A stretch of 64,000 nt of DNA from Sordaria brevicollis (GCA_033439795.1 JAUTDP010000001.1:682001-746000), one strand, 5' to 3'. Counted from the first letter of the stretch, positions 33,584-45,620 are shown. Numbers and translations are program-made. The notes: generated by a model not told the origin, from the letters alone.

Positions 33584-33830
33584 GGGCTCTCCCGCCTCTC
33601 TACCATCCGCTCCCCCGCCTCTCCTCGCCAGGAAGTCAGTCCGTTACCGGCCCCGAACACTGCCTCTACCAAGGTTGATCTCCTCAACCCCGTCCAAGAG
33701 GTAAGCGTTCTTCAACTCTTTGCCGTCGACGCCATTGTGGGTGGACTTTTGACTAACAATTCGTGCTCAACAGGCCAAGGACCGCACTCTTGAGGAGATT
33801 GAGAGTGCGGAGGACATTCGTGGCAGATGA
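33584..33830 (+). pseudogene. C-terminal two-exon fragment of an unidentified gene
   Basis: Exon 33584..33700 ([18 protein letters not shown] ... VDLLNPVQE) and exon 33774..33830 (AKDRTLEEIESAEDIRGR, stop TGA) join in phase across a 73-bp intron with GTAAGC, GACTAAC and CAG signals. Third positions are strongly C/G. The parent gene is not recognised. It begins directly after the carrier fragment in another frame. Confidence 0.55.
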
Positions 33831-35331
33831 TGAGAGAGTTGGAGCTGATGGGTGATGTAACTCGGTTCTGGAAACGTGGATGTCGTGGAAGTGTTAGTCC
33901 AGTCAGAGTGTTTGTAGAGGTAGCCAATTCATCACTGAGTGAAACTCCAAGCTCGCTTTCCTCCATGGTGCCGTGTCATGTTCGCCGTAGACGGAGGTTT
34001 GTGTGACGATGTCGACCGAACAGTTGTTGGCTGCACCGCATGTGTTTTGGGGGGTCCCGCTGTTGAAGCTCTGTGTTGTAATTGACATTCCTCTCCTTGG
34101 AGGGCAGTATGGCGAGCCCCGAGCACTCTGAAGGCGGTGTCTTCTCGATCACCGATGCCTGCAGAGACCGCTCTGAAATAGAGCATGCGATCTGATGCAC
34201 TTGCTCATTAGGTAAGAGGAGAAGTCCGGTTAGATGATTGATGTGTGGACTGACATGTTTGCAAAACGGAACCGTCGGAACCGTATGTTAGAATGCAGAC
34301 TTTCGTGATGGCCGAGAAGAAGATTTGGAAGAATGGTGAAGGTCAGTGACATGTCTGAACTTCATTCCTCTTCCGTTCTGTGCGTGTGTGTGCGTGCATG
34401 ACAACACTGCTTGTTGCTGCAAGCTGACCGAGTGACTGTGAACTGCAAGATGCACGGTTAGTTACCTCCCACCATAGCATGCATGAACCTTTGACGCCAT
34501 GTCCGACTTCACTACCTACCTCCATTAGCCCATTTACCACGAACGAGGATTTATCTCCAATCCCAGGGGCAGTTAGATGGCTTTATGGCTTTCGGAGACG
34601 GGTGCCCGGGTGCCCGGGGAGGTGCCGACCGTGCCGTGAAGGTTGTCAGTGGCATTGGATGCCTTGTAAATCTGTGCATCGTGGACATGGATGGAGGAAT
34701 AAAAGGCGAGATATCGGAGGCTGAACAGCGAGGACAGGGAAGAAAAGGTGATGTACTAATGGAATTCTTGAGGTCCGGGAAAGGAGGGAAACGGAAATCT
34801 GGGCCGGGATACCTAGAACTAAATACCCTGGAACGGCATGCATGTGTGGCCTGTGAATGGTACATGCAGGACCTGTGAAGGGCAGGGCTTTCCAACATGA
34901 GAACTGGAGTGAAGCAAGTGCACGGGTGAGGGGTGAATGGATGAGTTGGTTGGAGGAGTCATGCCAAATCTTGTGAGACAGTGAAGTCAGTTCCGTCGAG
35001 GGAATGGAAGTATGGTGCAAATACCGAGTGTCTCGGGTCGTAGATGGACTTGGTGACGGGTTTTGATACCTCTTTGAGTCGTTTATAACTATTAGATGGA
35101 AGTTAGCAACTGGTACATGGACTTCAGGCGGCCATGAGGCTGAAGATGTAAGTTGATTTTTCATTGCGTCTGCATCAGCCTTCTTATACACTTAGCGAAG
35201 ATAAACAGTCCAAAAATGGACACGAAGGTCTTCTCAACCACTCTAAACCTCCAGGTTGCCCAACCCGTTCTCACAGCATTACCATCCACCTGTGCTCCTC
35301 CTTATCTACATCCTACCTCCTTCTACCTTAC
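33831..35331. other. intergenic, no gene recognised
   Basis: 1.5 kb without a supported gene. A minus-strand frame of 181 codons at 34646-35191 has no domain, poor codon bias and many Ser/Pro/His residues, and is rejected. The last part is the 3' flank of the AA7 oxidase. Confidence 0.5.
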
Positions 35332-37138
35332 TTACTCAGCAGGCAAAGCAGGCAAAACCCCCTGCGAATAACTAAACAAATCCCCCGGATCCACCATCCC
35401 CTTCACCCTCCTCAACCTCTCCAAATGAGCCCCCCAGTAATTCCTCATCGCAGTCTCTCTACTCATCAACGGATCCGGATAATTCACATACATCCCCCAC
35501 TCCTCTTCGGGGATCCTATCGGTAACATTGCCCACAAAGTTTTGAATCGCCGCGAACCCTTCCGCCGGGTAGACTCCGCGATCGACGCGGTCGTAGAAGA
35601 GGAACATGAATGTGTGATTGCGGTGAGCGTAGGAGGTGGAGTCGATTGGAAGAGAAGAAACGGCGGAGGTGGGACCGCCGTGGACGTCGATTTGCACGTA
35701 CCAGTCGCGTTTGTTGGCTTTGGCGCGGGTGAACCAGTAGGTGGTGAAGGTTTGGAGTTGGAGGGGGGTGAGGGGGTGGGTGTAGAGGGAGGAGGAGTGG
35801 AAGGTTTCGTGCTGTCGTATGTGGAACTCGGTGTTAGTTAAGGACTCTTTGGTTTGTTGGGTGGAGAGGATACAAGAAACGAAAGAGAAAGGGGAAGGGT
35901 AGAGGTAGGTATGAAAAGGGAAGGAAGTGATAGGAAAGAAGGTGAGAGAAGAACACAACGGGTAGGTAAGGGAAAAGCGGGAGTCAACGACGGAGTAATG
36001 GAGGAAATAATCGAGACTCACCATACTATAAGGATGTCCCTGATCCAAGTTAACTCCATTCCCAAAATGTTTAACCTGATCCAACCACCCGCCCTGCTGA
36101 CTCAACACCAGACTAGCATTCGTAGCTTTCAGCAACGGTGCCATGACAGCCTGCAATCCAGCCCTATCACCATAAAATAATCCCTCAAAGTTAACAAATC
36201 GATTCGTGATAAACAGCCGCATATTCAACTCCCTCGGCATCTTCGTCTCATCGGTCACGAAGTTTTGGAAGGCCGTCATCCCCTCTCTGGCCTGCTGTTC
36301 GGTCTTCCATGGGGCTTGGGCGATGAAGAAGGTTACTGTGTCGGGGGCGGCGAAGGTCTTGAAGCGGAATTCGGTGACAACACCTAGAGAACCGCCGGCG
36401 CCGCGAAGGGCCCAGAAGAGATCGGGGTTTTCGGTGGATGAGCAGGTGACGAGGGAGGAGTTGGCGAGGACGATAGTGGCGGAGTCGAGCCAGTCGAGGG
36501 CGAGACCGTGTGTGTGAGAGGAGACGCCGTAGCCGCCGTGGAGCACGTGGCCGCCTACTCCGACGCTGGGAAAGGTGGCAGGTGTTAGGTCTGGTACGAA
36601 GCCAGTGGTGTTGAAGGAGAAAGGGACTAGGATGAGTGGGGAGAAGTGAGGAGGGAGAAGATGCTCACCCTGGACAGGTACCATGGCTAAATGCACGCTT
36701 GCCCTGGTTGTAAAGCTCATACGCAACATGACCCAGTCTTGAGCCTCCTTCCACCGTTGCTATGCCTGTACTATTATCTAGTACGACCTTGTTCATCCTA
36801 TCCAGTTCAATAGTGAGATGCCCATCTTCTCCTCCGAGGCCGAACGAGCCATAGCTGTGCCCACCGCACTTGGCATTGGCTTTTACCCCAATCTTGGATG
36901 CACAGGCTACCGCATCTTGGATGTGCTTGACGGTGGTCGGGACGGCGATGGCGACAGGTGTAAAATTCAGTCGGAGGTTGTAGGGCGCGGCATCCAGTTT
37001 CCAGTCGTTGGATCCACGAGTGTTCCAAGGGACACTGGCCTGGGTAAGGCAGTCTGTGAGGATGTCGGCCTTTTCAAATGGTGAGACGTCTGCGGCTGCC
37101 AAGCCTGCAATGGGCAGGAGGGCTAAAAGTAGTAACAT
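35332..37138 (-). CDS. AA7-type FAD oxidase (berberine bridge enzyme-like), secreted
   Basis: Exons 37138..36669, 36565..36022 and 35811..35332 give 497 aa; the introns (103 and 210 bp, GTGAGC and GTGAGT donors, CAG acceptors, ACTAAC branch in the second) keep phase. MLLLLALLPIAGLAAA is a signal peptide. The FAD-binding PCMH domain carries CGGHSYGSFG, whose His94 is the usual 8-alpha-histidyl attachment, and GTCPGVGVGGH, whose Cys155 is the 6-S-cysteinyl attachment; a bicovalent FAD is expected. The BBE C-terminus has NYPDPL, NYWGAHLERLRRVK and DPGDLF. Characterised secreted relatives (AA7) oxidise the reducing end of oligosaccharides such as cello-, xylo- or chito-oligosaccharides and release H2O2. 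Alkaloid or secondary-metabolite oxidases share the fold, but no biosynthetic cluster is present here. The start is the ATG at the signal peptide, not the upstream in-frame TTG. Confidence 0.92.
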
Positions 37139-39004
37139 GGTGTTGAGAACTGCCGTGCTGTAACGTGATACGGGAACGATATATGACAAAGATGTGTGTA
37201 ATGATCTTGGCAAGCTCCTGTGTCCTGGTTTCGACGACGTCTATGTATAGAAAACGTGGAGAAATCCGGGGAAATGCAGGTCGAGTTATACTCGCTTTGA
37301 GGCCCAAACCTGGAGTCGACCACCAGCAAGTTGCCGTCACCGTCTGTCGTCTAAATGATAAACCCGGAGTAGAAAGTATGAGTGATGGCGCCACTGCTGT
37401 AGTAGATCGTACGGCTGTCTGCCCACTTATAGGTCCTCCGTTCTCAGAGAGAGGATATCTTGGTCTGCTGAACAGCGCGTCGGATCAGGCCTCTGTTTTG
37501 CCGACTCGTGTTGATTAACGGCCCAGGGGCGGATTTTTGATCAACGGACATGGTCGGAGATGTTTCGCCTTGCGGGATTGAACAGCCTCGGAGACGCAGG
37601 ACCTTTTACAGGCGTATCGGAAGATTAATCTAAGAGAGTAAGCATGGTGCTTTCAAGCCGTGCTGCAGATCGGCTATGGGTCGAGCGGCCGTCGAGGTAT
37701 TTGTATAGCATTGCAGTCCCAGGCCATAGAATCTTGGGTGGCATCAAGCCACGGCGGACCCCGAATAAGACTGGACCAGGTACCGACCCAGCCAGCGGCA
37801 CATCCGGACCGCCAAATCGAGCTGAAACTACCGTGGGGGCCCTTCGGCCAAGTTGTTTCCAAGGGCGCGGAAACTACTCACTGGATGCGCAAAACTCTGG
37901 CTTTCGGGGTTATCGATAACACTTTCTGTTGTCGTCTTAACAGCCCATTTGTACTGGCATAGAGTAAGACATGTCAGAATGTTATATTCACTTCATAGAT
38001 CCATAAACAGTCGCGAACAATCGATTATGCTCTAACCTCCAAGTTTGAGGGCATGAAGCACTGGCAACATGCGAGACAACTTTGCTGTGAGCCGCGGGAA
38101 ATGAGCCAATGATGGGTGTCAATTCCTCGGCTAGAGTACCATGAATATCCGGAGAAGTTGAGCGTTTAATAAGGGTAACGGGATAAAAAAGCCTCGTACG
38201 GCATTTAGCCAGTGATACGTGGAACAGCCAGCTCCGTGACAGGGGCAGGAGGATCTGCTCTATCGGCTCATGATTCCGCGAATCCTCTTCACGGACTCGA
38301 AAGATGCTGAACGAAGCGGAACTTTCCTGTAACTCTTTGAAGATAAAACACCCCAAAGAGTGGTGATTGTACGAGCGAGCCAGACTTTGAGCCGCTCAAT
38401 GCTACCCTCCTTCATGAGCAGCAGCTACCGGGGTCAGGCACGAAATGCTTGGTCCAAGTGGTGAATGAAACTCAGCACGGCTTGATAAGAAGTATAAGAG
38501 AAACGGCCAGTGAGAAAGGAGATAAAAGATTAAAGAGGGAATAAGCCAAACAAATAAAACCGGTGATTCAAGAAGGACATAAAGATAGAGTGGCACGTAG
38601 TGACCATCTTAAAAGACATAACCTGATCTGCTTCACTCATCATCCAGTTGAGGTGAGGAGCAGGAACACATTCAGCGGATGATATAAGGGCTGCTGTGGT
38701 TGAAGAAAGGTTGAAGTCTCAGAACGGTCATAAGCCAGAGTTCGAATCCATAGCAACAAGCAGCGAGGCCGAAGGTTGATGTCGTCGTTGATGGCAATGA
38801 TGATGGTAAAATCGGATGGAAGAGAATTGGGGAGAGCCGGTCCCGTGAAAGGTGGGATTAGCGAGATATGGATCTTAAGTCACGAAGGAGTGGAGCAGCA
38901 GGTGGGTTGAAAATGTCAAAGTTGCGACTGCAATTGGAAGTATGTATCAGAAATTTGATCGAATGATGGGAAGTTGAAGTCGAGGAAATGAAGAGATGAA
39001 GTTG
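37139..39004. other. intergenic, no gene recognised
   Basis: 1.9 kb of normal composition between the oxidase start and the Harbinger element. Only short frames without domains are present. TTG at 39002-39004 is the left copy of the target duplication of that element. Confidence 0.55.
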
Positions 39005-39050
39005 GGGCCCGTTCGGTAGCGGACTGCTTGCTCCAGTAGTATAGACTTCT
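39005..39050 (+). repeat. left terminal inverted repeat (46 bp) of the Harbinger element
   Basis: Matches the complement of 42422-42468 except for a missing C and one T-for-C change. The GC-rich repeat has escaped most RIP. Confidence 0.95.
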
Positions 39051-39499
39051 ACCCGGTTTTTCCCTGCCAAGACGAATTTCCGAGCTCGTTAAATTGGTTT
39101 TAGTAGCAATTATATAGAGAAAATAATTAAATAGTTCGGACTATTCGAAATCGACTCCGCTTTTTTATACCTTACTAAAATAATTTAAAATTGGGCTATA
39201 ATTTTCTATATTAAATATAGCGTTATAAGATTTTGCCGTTTTCTTAATATTAAATTACCGCTAGCCGTACTATTAAAATCCGGTTAGTATAGCCTATTAT
39301 AAATAATTTTATTAATATTTCGTACGTAATAATTTTACGCCCACCGACGACGTACCTAAATAATAATAATATTATATATCCTTATTATTACTATAATTAT
39401 ATTACTTTCGTATACGCTACCTATATAATAATCCGTACTATATTTTAAAGTAAAAAAAATCGAAATATTATATACCCGGGTAATTTTACCGCGGTTCGA

Positions 39500-40200
39500 A
39501 AGATTATAAATAATTTTTATTATAAATTAATAACGCAATTTAAAAATTATTTTAGGATAGACCGACTTACCTTTAATACTTTTGTAATTTAATTAAAAGA
39601 ATATATTAATTTAAAATTAATTCGCTATTAAACGTTAAAATAAAAATTTATAATTATTCTTTAAATATTCGGTATAGTTTAATTTTAAAGAGAAGCGTTG
39701 TATAAATTTAATATTAATTTAAATTCGGTTAATGCTATTATATAAAATATATTAAACCGGTTGTATATTTTATATAAAATTATTATCCGCCTTCTAAAAA
39801 ATAATTATTTAAATATTAAAATCGAATTAAACCTTCGGTTTAATACCTTTAATGGTTATATCGGCGCTATTAACGGGATATACGTAGCCGTTTATATAAA
39901 GAAATCCTAATAATAACGGTAATATAATAGGAATAGTAACGTTACGTAAAACGTCTTCGCGGTAATGAAATTTAACCGTTTATTTTCGTACGTATTAATA
40001 GGGGTAAAGGGATTAATTAACGACGCCGTATTATATTCGCAAATATTTAGTAAATTATTTCAAGTATTAAAAAACCGTTATTACGTTATTAATACGGAGT
40101 TTAATATTTCGAAGGGAATTATAATACTTTTTATTAACGTTAAATATTATTTAAAAAATTAAAGAAATAAGGGGAAAAAACCGAAGAATGCGAAAGAATT
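39500..40200 (+). pseudogene. Harbinger DDE transposase remnant
   Basis: The least damaged part (39965-40162) is a 65-codon frame reading IGVKGLINDAVLYSQIF, then KNRYYVINTEFNISKG and NVKYYLKN. It corresponds to the PIF/Harbinger block G-x-GS-x-HDAxVL ... YYLxDAGY ... YRGVRYHLKEW. The second catalytic Asp (DAGY) reads NTEF, and YHLKE reads YYLKN, all by G-to-A or C-to-T. The remainder is closed by stops. Confidence 0.75.
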
Positions 40201-41149
40201 ATATAATTTATATTATATTCGCATTTATATTATTATCGAATATACTGTTACTATTATAAAAAGAATATAGAAGATTATACGTATTATATTATTTAAATAT
40301 AATATTGACCGATAAATTAAAATTATTTATATAATAACCGTATTATATAATTTCGTAATATCCCGGCGATTAAGGATAAAATTAATAGAAAAATAAAAAA
40401 GGGTAATAGAAGAAGGGAAATAGCGAATAAGAAGGGTTCTAAAGGGGAAAACGAATTATTAAATCCGCTAATCTATTATAATCGCTATTTAAAATTAATA
40501 TTAAAAATTATTATAGAGAAGGAGGGAAAAGAGGGAAATAAGTTTAAATACCGAGTCTAATTCTAAATTTGAATAAAAAAATCGAATAAAATAAAATATA
40601 TAAATAAAAATGAGAATTATTAAAAAAAATCGAATATATATAAAAAATATAGAATTATTAAATAATTCGAATATTTATTTAAAATTTAAAAAAAAATATT
40701 AAATAATAACGAATATATATATAAAAAATCAAAATTATTAAATAATTCGAATATTTAGTAAAAAAATATAAATTTAATAAATAAATTATTTTTTTTATTC
40801 TATTCTATTTATTTATTTATATATAATTACTTTATTTCCCTATTATAACCGTTATATTTAATTACGTTTATTGGATTCTCCTCTAAATAATTTAATACCT
40901 TTATTATCTTTTACGCAATTATTTTACTAATAAATTTCTTCTAAATATCCTTAATTACTTTCTATAGCGTATTAATTCTTAAGAGTTTTAATACCGCTAA
41001 TAATAACGCCGCCGTTACTATTAATTAATTTAATATATCCTTATTATTATAAATAGTTTTCTTTTATAAGGTTTTTTTATTTTTAATTAAAATGGGCTCT
41101 TTAATAAGGATAGGAATACGGTTTGGATTAATTTTACGAACGAATTTTT

Positions 41150-41850
41150 ACGCAAGAGTTTCGCGAATCTTCTTTTTAAAAATAAATTTATTTTATTTTT
41201 TATTATTATTATTATTATTACCCTTATTACTTTTATTACTAAAATCCTTTTCTTTATCGGAGTCGTTATTGCCCGAATTATTATTAACGTCTTCCTCTCC
41301 GGTAATATCTTCCTTATTTTAATCCTCTTCCCCGTTTTTATCCTTTATTTCGCGAATATAATAATTAGTAAGGTATTCCTTTACGAAAATATTTTTATAA
41401 ACCTCCTAGTCGCTTAGCGGGGTAATACGAAATTAATAATAATTTTTACGCTTAATATTATAACGAGTAAAAAATTTATTCTAAATCTCTTTGGAAATAA
41501 TTAGAATATTAGTCGCCTAATTATATTCTATATTAAACGTTATTATTAATTTCTTTTAAATAATATAACGATTATATTTAATATCCTATTTCGATTTAAT
41601 TGTATTAATAATTTATAAGTAACGCGGCTACTTCTCTTTCGCCCTTTTAAATATATACTCCTAAATTTTATTATACTTTTTTACCTTATTGGATTTAAAA
41701 TATCCCTTTCTCTTATACCTACCGAATTATTCTATTATTTAATCGGTTATTTTATAATTATAAATAATATATTTAAGCGGGGTAGAAGAAATATTAATCG
41801 ACCGCGATTAAAAAGCCTATTTACGCTTAGTCTTTATAGTATTTTAAGTG
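41150..41850 (-). pseudogene. Harbinger Myb/SANT-like accessory protein remnant
   Basis: On the minus strand, ignoring stops, a stretch near 41640-41800 reads L-x-NNRLNNRIIRxVxEKGIF followed by a Trp-derived helix. It resembles the Myb/SANT-like DNA-binding domain encoded next to many Harbinger transposases. The plus-strand Leu-rich frame at 41092-41322 is its shadow. Confidence 0.45.
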
Positions 41851-42421
41851 GTTTATTGTAATTAGGATTAAGACTAGGTTTAAATCTAATTCTAAATATA
41901 CTATGGTTAGTTTTATTAAATATATTCTAATTAACTATTCTATTAAATATATTCTAATTAATTACTCTATTAAATATATTCTAATTAATTAGTTTATTAA
42001 GTAGGAGGAGGGTTTAATTAGGTAATTTAAATAATTTGGTTCTAAATTTAAATTTCAAAAAGTTAACTTTCGAAAAGTAGAATTTCGTTGGCAATTATAT
42101 CGTTATTATCCGCAATAGAGGTATAGAAATAATCGTTGATAGAGAAGTTCCGGTTATTAACGCTAATCGAAAATAAATTAATAAATTCCTCGATTGGACC
42201 TTAATTTCTATCGTTATTTATATTATTGGTTTTAGCGGGCAAAAACACTAAGAATATAATTACGATATTAAAAACCAAACTATTAATTTTATTATGTATT
42301 TAAATCGAAGGCGGTGAACCGGATTATACAAAGCTATACCCAAAACGTTCAAATTTGGAAAGTGGACCTCGTATATATTATATCGATTAGTGGCCTCTAC
42401 TTTGGGCGACCAAGAATTCAC

Positions 42422-42468
42422 AGAAGTCTATACTGCTGGGAGCAAGCAGTCCGCTACCGAACGGGCCC
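42422..42468 (-). repeat. right terminal inverted repeat (47 bp) of the Harbinger element
   Basis: The complement begins GGGCCCGTTCGGTAGCGG, and the repeat is followed by TTG, the second copy of the target duplication. Confidence 0.95.
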
Positions 42469-42777
42469 TTGATGGATGTCGTTGAGACAGGTGGAGCACC
42501 TTGAGTGAATGCCCAGAGCTAACCCTAAACGGCTAGGCTGGCCAGGCACGAACCACTCAGGTCCCACTGCGGGGCCCCTCTTCTGCGGTTCGTCAGCTGC
42601 GTGTTGCCCTTGTCCATCCACCGTGAACTTGAACTGTACATCATTCTACAGCTTGCAACCACCCCCAAACGCGACAGCTTCATTAATACGCGACTTGAAC
42701 CGACAAACCCACGACCAGTATCCCACCATTGAACCACACGACAACATCCATCACATCAAACAAACCCAATCACAACA

Positions 42778-44234
42778 ATGGCAGGGGAGGGACCGAAACT
42801 CCTCTGGAACCCCGAGAACGTCAAGGATGTGGCCGAGTCGATAGGAATCAACCTGACCGAGGAGCCTCTCCGCGTGCTCACCCAAGATGTCGAATACCGA
42901 ATTGGCCAGGTCGTCGTCGAGGCCCTCCGCTTCATGCGCGCCGCCAACCGCACTACTCTGACCGTACAAGACGTCTCGCAAGCTCTCCGAGTTCTCGACG
43001 TCGAGCCTCTCTACGGATACGATTCCACGCGGCCGCTTCGCTACGGAGAAGCTAGCATCGGCCCCGGCCAACCGCTATTCTACATTGAAGACGAGGAGGT
43101 CGACTTTGAAAAGGTCATCAATGCTCCTCTACCAAAGGTGCCCCGCGATATGAGCTTTACCGGTAAGCTTGCCATCACCTCGTAGTCAGCTTGACCTTAG
43201 TTAATTGTTATATGTATACAGCCCACTGGCTCGCAATCGACGGCGTCCAACCCTCCATCCCCCAAAACCCCACCACAGCCGAGACCTCCTCCAAAGACCT
43301 CCTGCCCAAGGGCCCTGGCGCCAACCCAGCCGTCGCCGCCCTGGCCGGTAACGACAACGTCGCCTTCCGCCCCGCCGTCAAGCACGTCATCAGCAAAGAG
43401 CTCATCCTCTACTTTGACAAAGTGCAAGCAGCCATCATGGACGACGACCCCGACGAAGAAAAGACCCGTCTACGCTCCGCCGCTCTCGACTCTGTCCGTT
43501 CGGACCCCGGTCTGCACCAGCTAGTCCCCTACTTCGTCTCGTTCATCAACAACCAAGTTACGCACCGACTCGACGACCTGTTTGTGCTGAGACAAATGAT
43601 GGAGTTGACAGGCGCTATCCTCGAGAACCCATCCATCTTTTTGGATCCGTACGCTTCCTCGCTTGCTGCCCCAGTGCTCACCTGCCTGATGGCTCGCAAG
43701 CTGGGTGGATCCGAGTCTACTTTGGAGGGAACAGATGCGTTGAAGGATCAGTACCGTCTAAGAGAAGTAGCTGCTTCTTTGCTGGGAACCATTGCGAGGA
43801 AGTACAGCAAGACCAACGCCCTCCTGCGTCCGAAGTTGACGAGGACTTGTCTCAAGTTCTTCCTCGACCCAAGCAAGTCCCCTGCCGTGTTATACGGCGC
43901 CATCAGCGGGTTGGCCGCGGCCGGCGGACCAGAAGCCGTCCGCATCTTGGTTCTTCCCAATCTCAAAATGTTCGACGAAGGCATCCTCACCCCTCTCCGC
44001 GAAAAGGGCGAGGCAAGCCACTTCGAATATGAAGCTCTCGTGGGCGGTATCATGAAAGCCATCGAGACACTAGTAGAGGGCATCACACTACCTACTGTTT
44101 CCGACGTCGACGAGCTGGAGAGGGAAGGTCAGCTGGTTATTGAGTTCCTAGGCCGCACTATTGGTGAACGAGTGGCCAGGCTGGGGAACCAGCATCTGAA
44201 TCGGGGCATCTTGGAAGTGAGGCATTTGGAGTAG
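42778..44234 (+). CDS. taf6: TFIID/SAGA subunit TAF6
   Basis: Exons 42778..43162 and 43222..44234 encode 465 aa; the 59-bp intron (GTAAGC donor, TTGACC branch, CAG acceptor) joins MSFT to AHWLAID in phase. Residues about 5-70 form the histone fold ([66 protein letters not shown]), the H4-like half that pairs with TAF9. The C-terminal HEAT-repeat domain follows ([13 protein letters not shown] ... [13 protein letters not shown] ... [18 protein letters not shown] ... [13 protein letters not shown]). TAF6 is a core scaffold of general transcription factor TFIID, and in fungi also of SAGA. The start lies in CACAATG. It begins only about 300 bp right of the Harbinger element. The reading frame stays coding-like past its TAG; see the next entry. 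Confidence 0.95.
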
Positions 44235-44366
44235 AGTCCCGAATCAGAACGGGCCCCAACGATGGAGGAGGCAGAACGTGGAAGGAGGAGTGAGAGGGGT
44301 TGTGAGGAAGCTGAGGGTGGAGCGCAGAGTCGGGAAAGGTCGCAGACGATTGGGAGGACACCTTAG

Positions 44367-44471
44367 GTTGAAGCTCCTCCTCCTCAGGCTGAAGCTCCTC
44401 CTCCTCAGGCTGAAGCTCCTCCTCCTCAGGCTGAAGCTCCTCCTCCTCAGGCTGAAGCTCCTCCTCCTCCT
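44367..44471 (+). repeat. five tandem 21-bp units
   Basis: The unit GCTGAAGCTCCTCCTCCTCAG minus one base fits the 20-base display limit; it encodes AEAPPPQ in the plus-strand frame. The first unit differs by C-to-T. Confidence 0.9.
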
Positions 44472-45079
44472 CAAGTCGTCGTCATTCCTGATCTGTCTTT
44501 TATTACCGCTCAACTTATCATTTTCCCCGAGGTCATCTACCCCACTTATGCTATCATTCCTCGTCAGGTTGTTGTCATGCATCCTCGGGCTGCCATTCTT
44601 GTCGCGCTTGCCCTTCCTCAGCTGGCCACTCCTCCTGTTTTCGTTATTGCTCCCAGTGATCGGGAGGGTTCGGTGGTTCCTCTTCAGGTTATTCCTTCTT
44701 CTCCTCCTCTTCAGCAGCAGTTTGCCGCCATTCCTCCTCCTCCTCACCTTTCTTATCCTCACCTTTTCGATCCCCCTTACGTTACGTTGTACCTTTCAGC
44801 TTCCATTCCTCATCCTCATCAGGCTTGGATTGCTCCTCAGGATTTTATCTTTCGGCCTTCCGTTAGGCCTCCTATTCTTCCTCCTCCTCCTCAGGCTGCG
44901 ATCCCGCCTGGTCGTCCTGATGCGGGTGCGGGTGTGGATCAAGTTCAAGAAGAAGATGATGAAGTTGAAGTTGAAGATGAAAATATACCCATGTATGAGC
45001 GGTGGCGGTTCTTTCTCAGAAAGGAGGAGAAGGCGGAGGCGGAAGAGATGCAGAGGAGGGAAGAGGAAGAGTCATAGGA

Positions 45080-45620
45080 AACTGAATCGGAAGAGGAAAC
45101 TGAATCGGAAGAGGAAACTGAATCGGAAGAGGAAGAGGAATCAGGTGAGGAAGAGGAAACTGAATCGGAAACTGAATCGGAAGAGGAGGAGGAAGAGGAA
45201 CTGGCAGAGAAACTGGCAGAGAAACTGGTAAAGGTTATGGCAGAGGAACTGGTAAAGGAGGAGGAACTGGCAGAGGAACTGTCAGAGGAACCTGTAAAGG
45301 AACTGGCAGAGGAACTGGTAAAGCAACTGGCAGAGGAATTGGCAGAGGAACTATATATCTATATTTGAGCGGTGGCGGTTCTTTCTCAGAGAGGAGGAGA
45401 AGGCGGAGGCGGAAGAGATGAGGAGGAGGGAAGAGGGAGAATCAGAATGTAAATCGGAAACTGAATCGGAAGGGGAACTGGAAGAGGAACCGGAAGAGGA
45501 AGAGGAATCGGAAGAGGAAGAGGAATCGGAAGAGGAACTGGCAGAGGAACTGGTAGAGGAACCGGAAGAAATATCGGAATGTGAATCGGAAACTGAAACG
45601 GAAGAGGAAGACGAATCGGG
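45080..45620 (+). repeat. Glu-rich GAA/GAG/CTG repeat region
   Basis: Imperfect short tandem words such as GAAACTGAATCGGAAGAG and GAACTGGCAGAG fill about 540 bp on the plus strand. They would encode acidic ETESEEE and ELAEEL repeats. Confidence 0.85.

Larger units (their letters stand above)
39005..42468. mobile_element. PIF/Harbinger DNA transposon, RIP-degraded, complete ends
   Basis: A 3,464-bp element with terminal inverted repeats starting GGGCCCGTTCGGTAGCGG at both ends, flanked by the 3-bp duplication TTG (39002-39004, 42469-42471). The interior is extremely AT-rich and carries a DDE transposase remnant on the plus strand and a Myb/SANT-like remnant on the minus strand, facing each other. 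A 3-bp duplication, G-rich termini and the two-gene content define PIF/Harbinger. No frame is intact. Confidence 0.92.

Noticed and set aside
34646..35191. 181-codon minus-strand frame
   Set aside because: Ser/Pro/His-rich translation with poor third-position bias and no recognisable family.
35164..35841. 225-codon plus-strand frame
   Set aside because: Antisense to the third exon of the AA7 oxidase.
41092..41322. Leu-rich plus-strand frame in the Harbinger element
   Set aside because: Low-complexity shadow of the minus-strand Myb/SANT-like remnant in AT-rich sequence.
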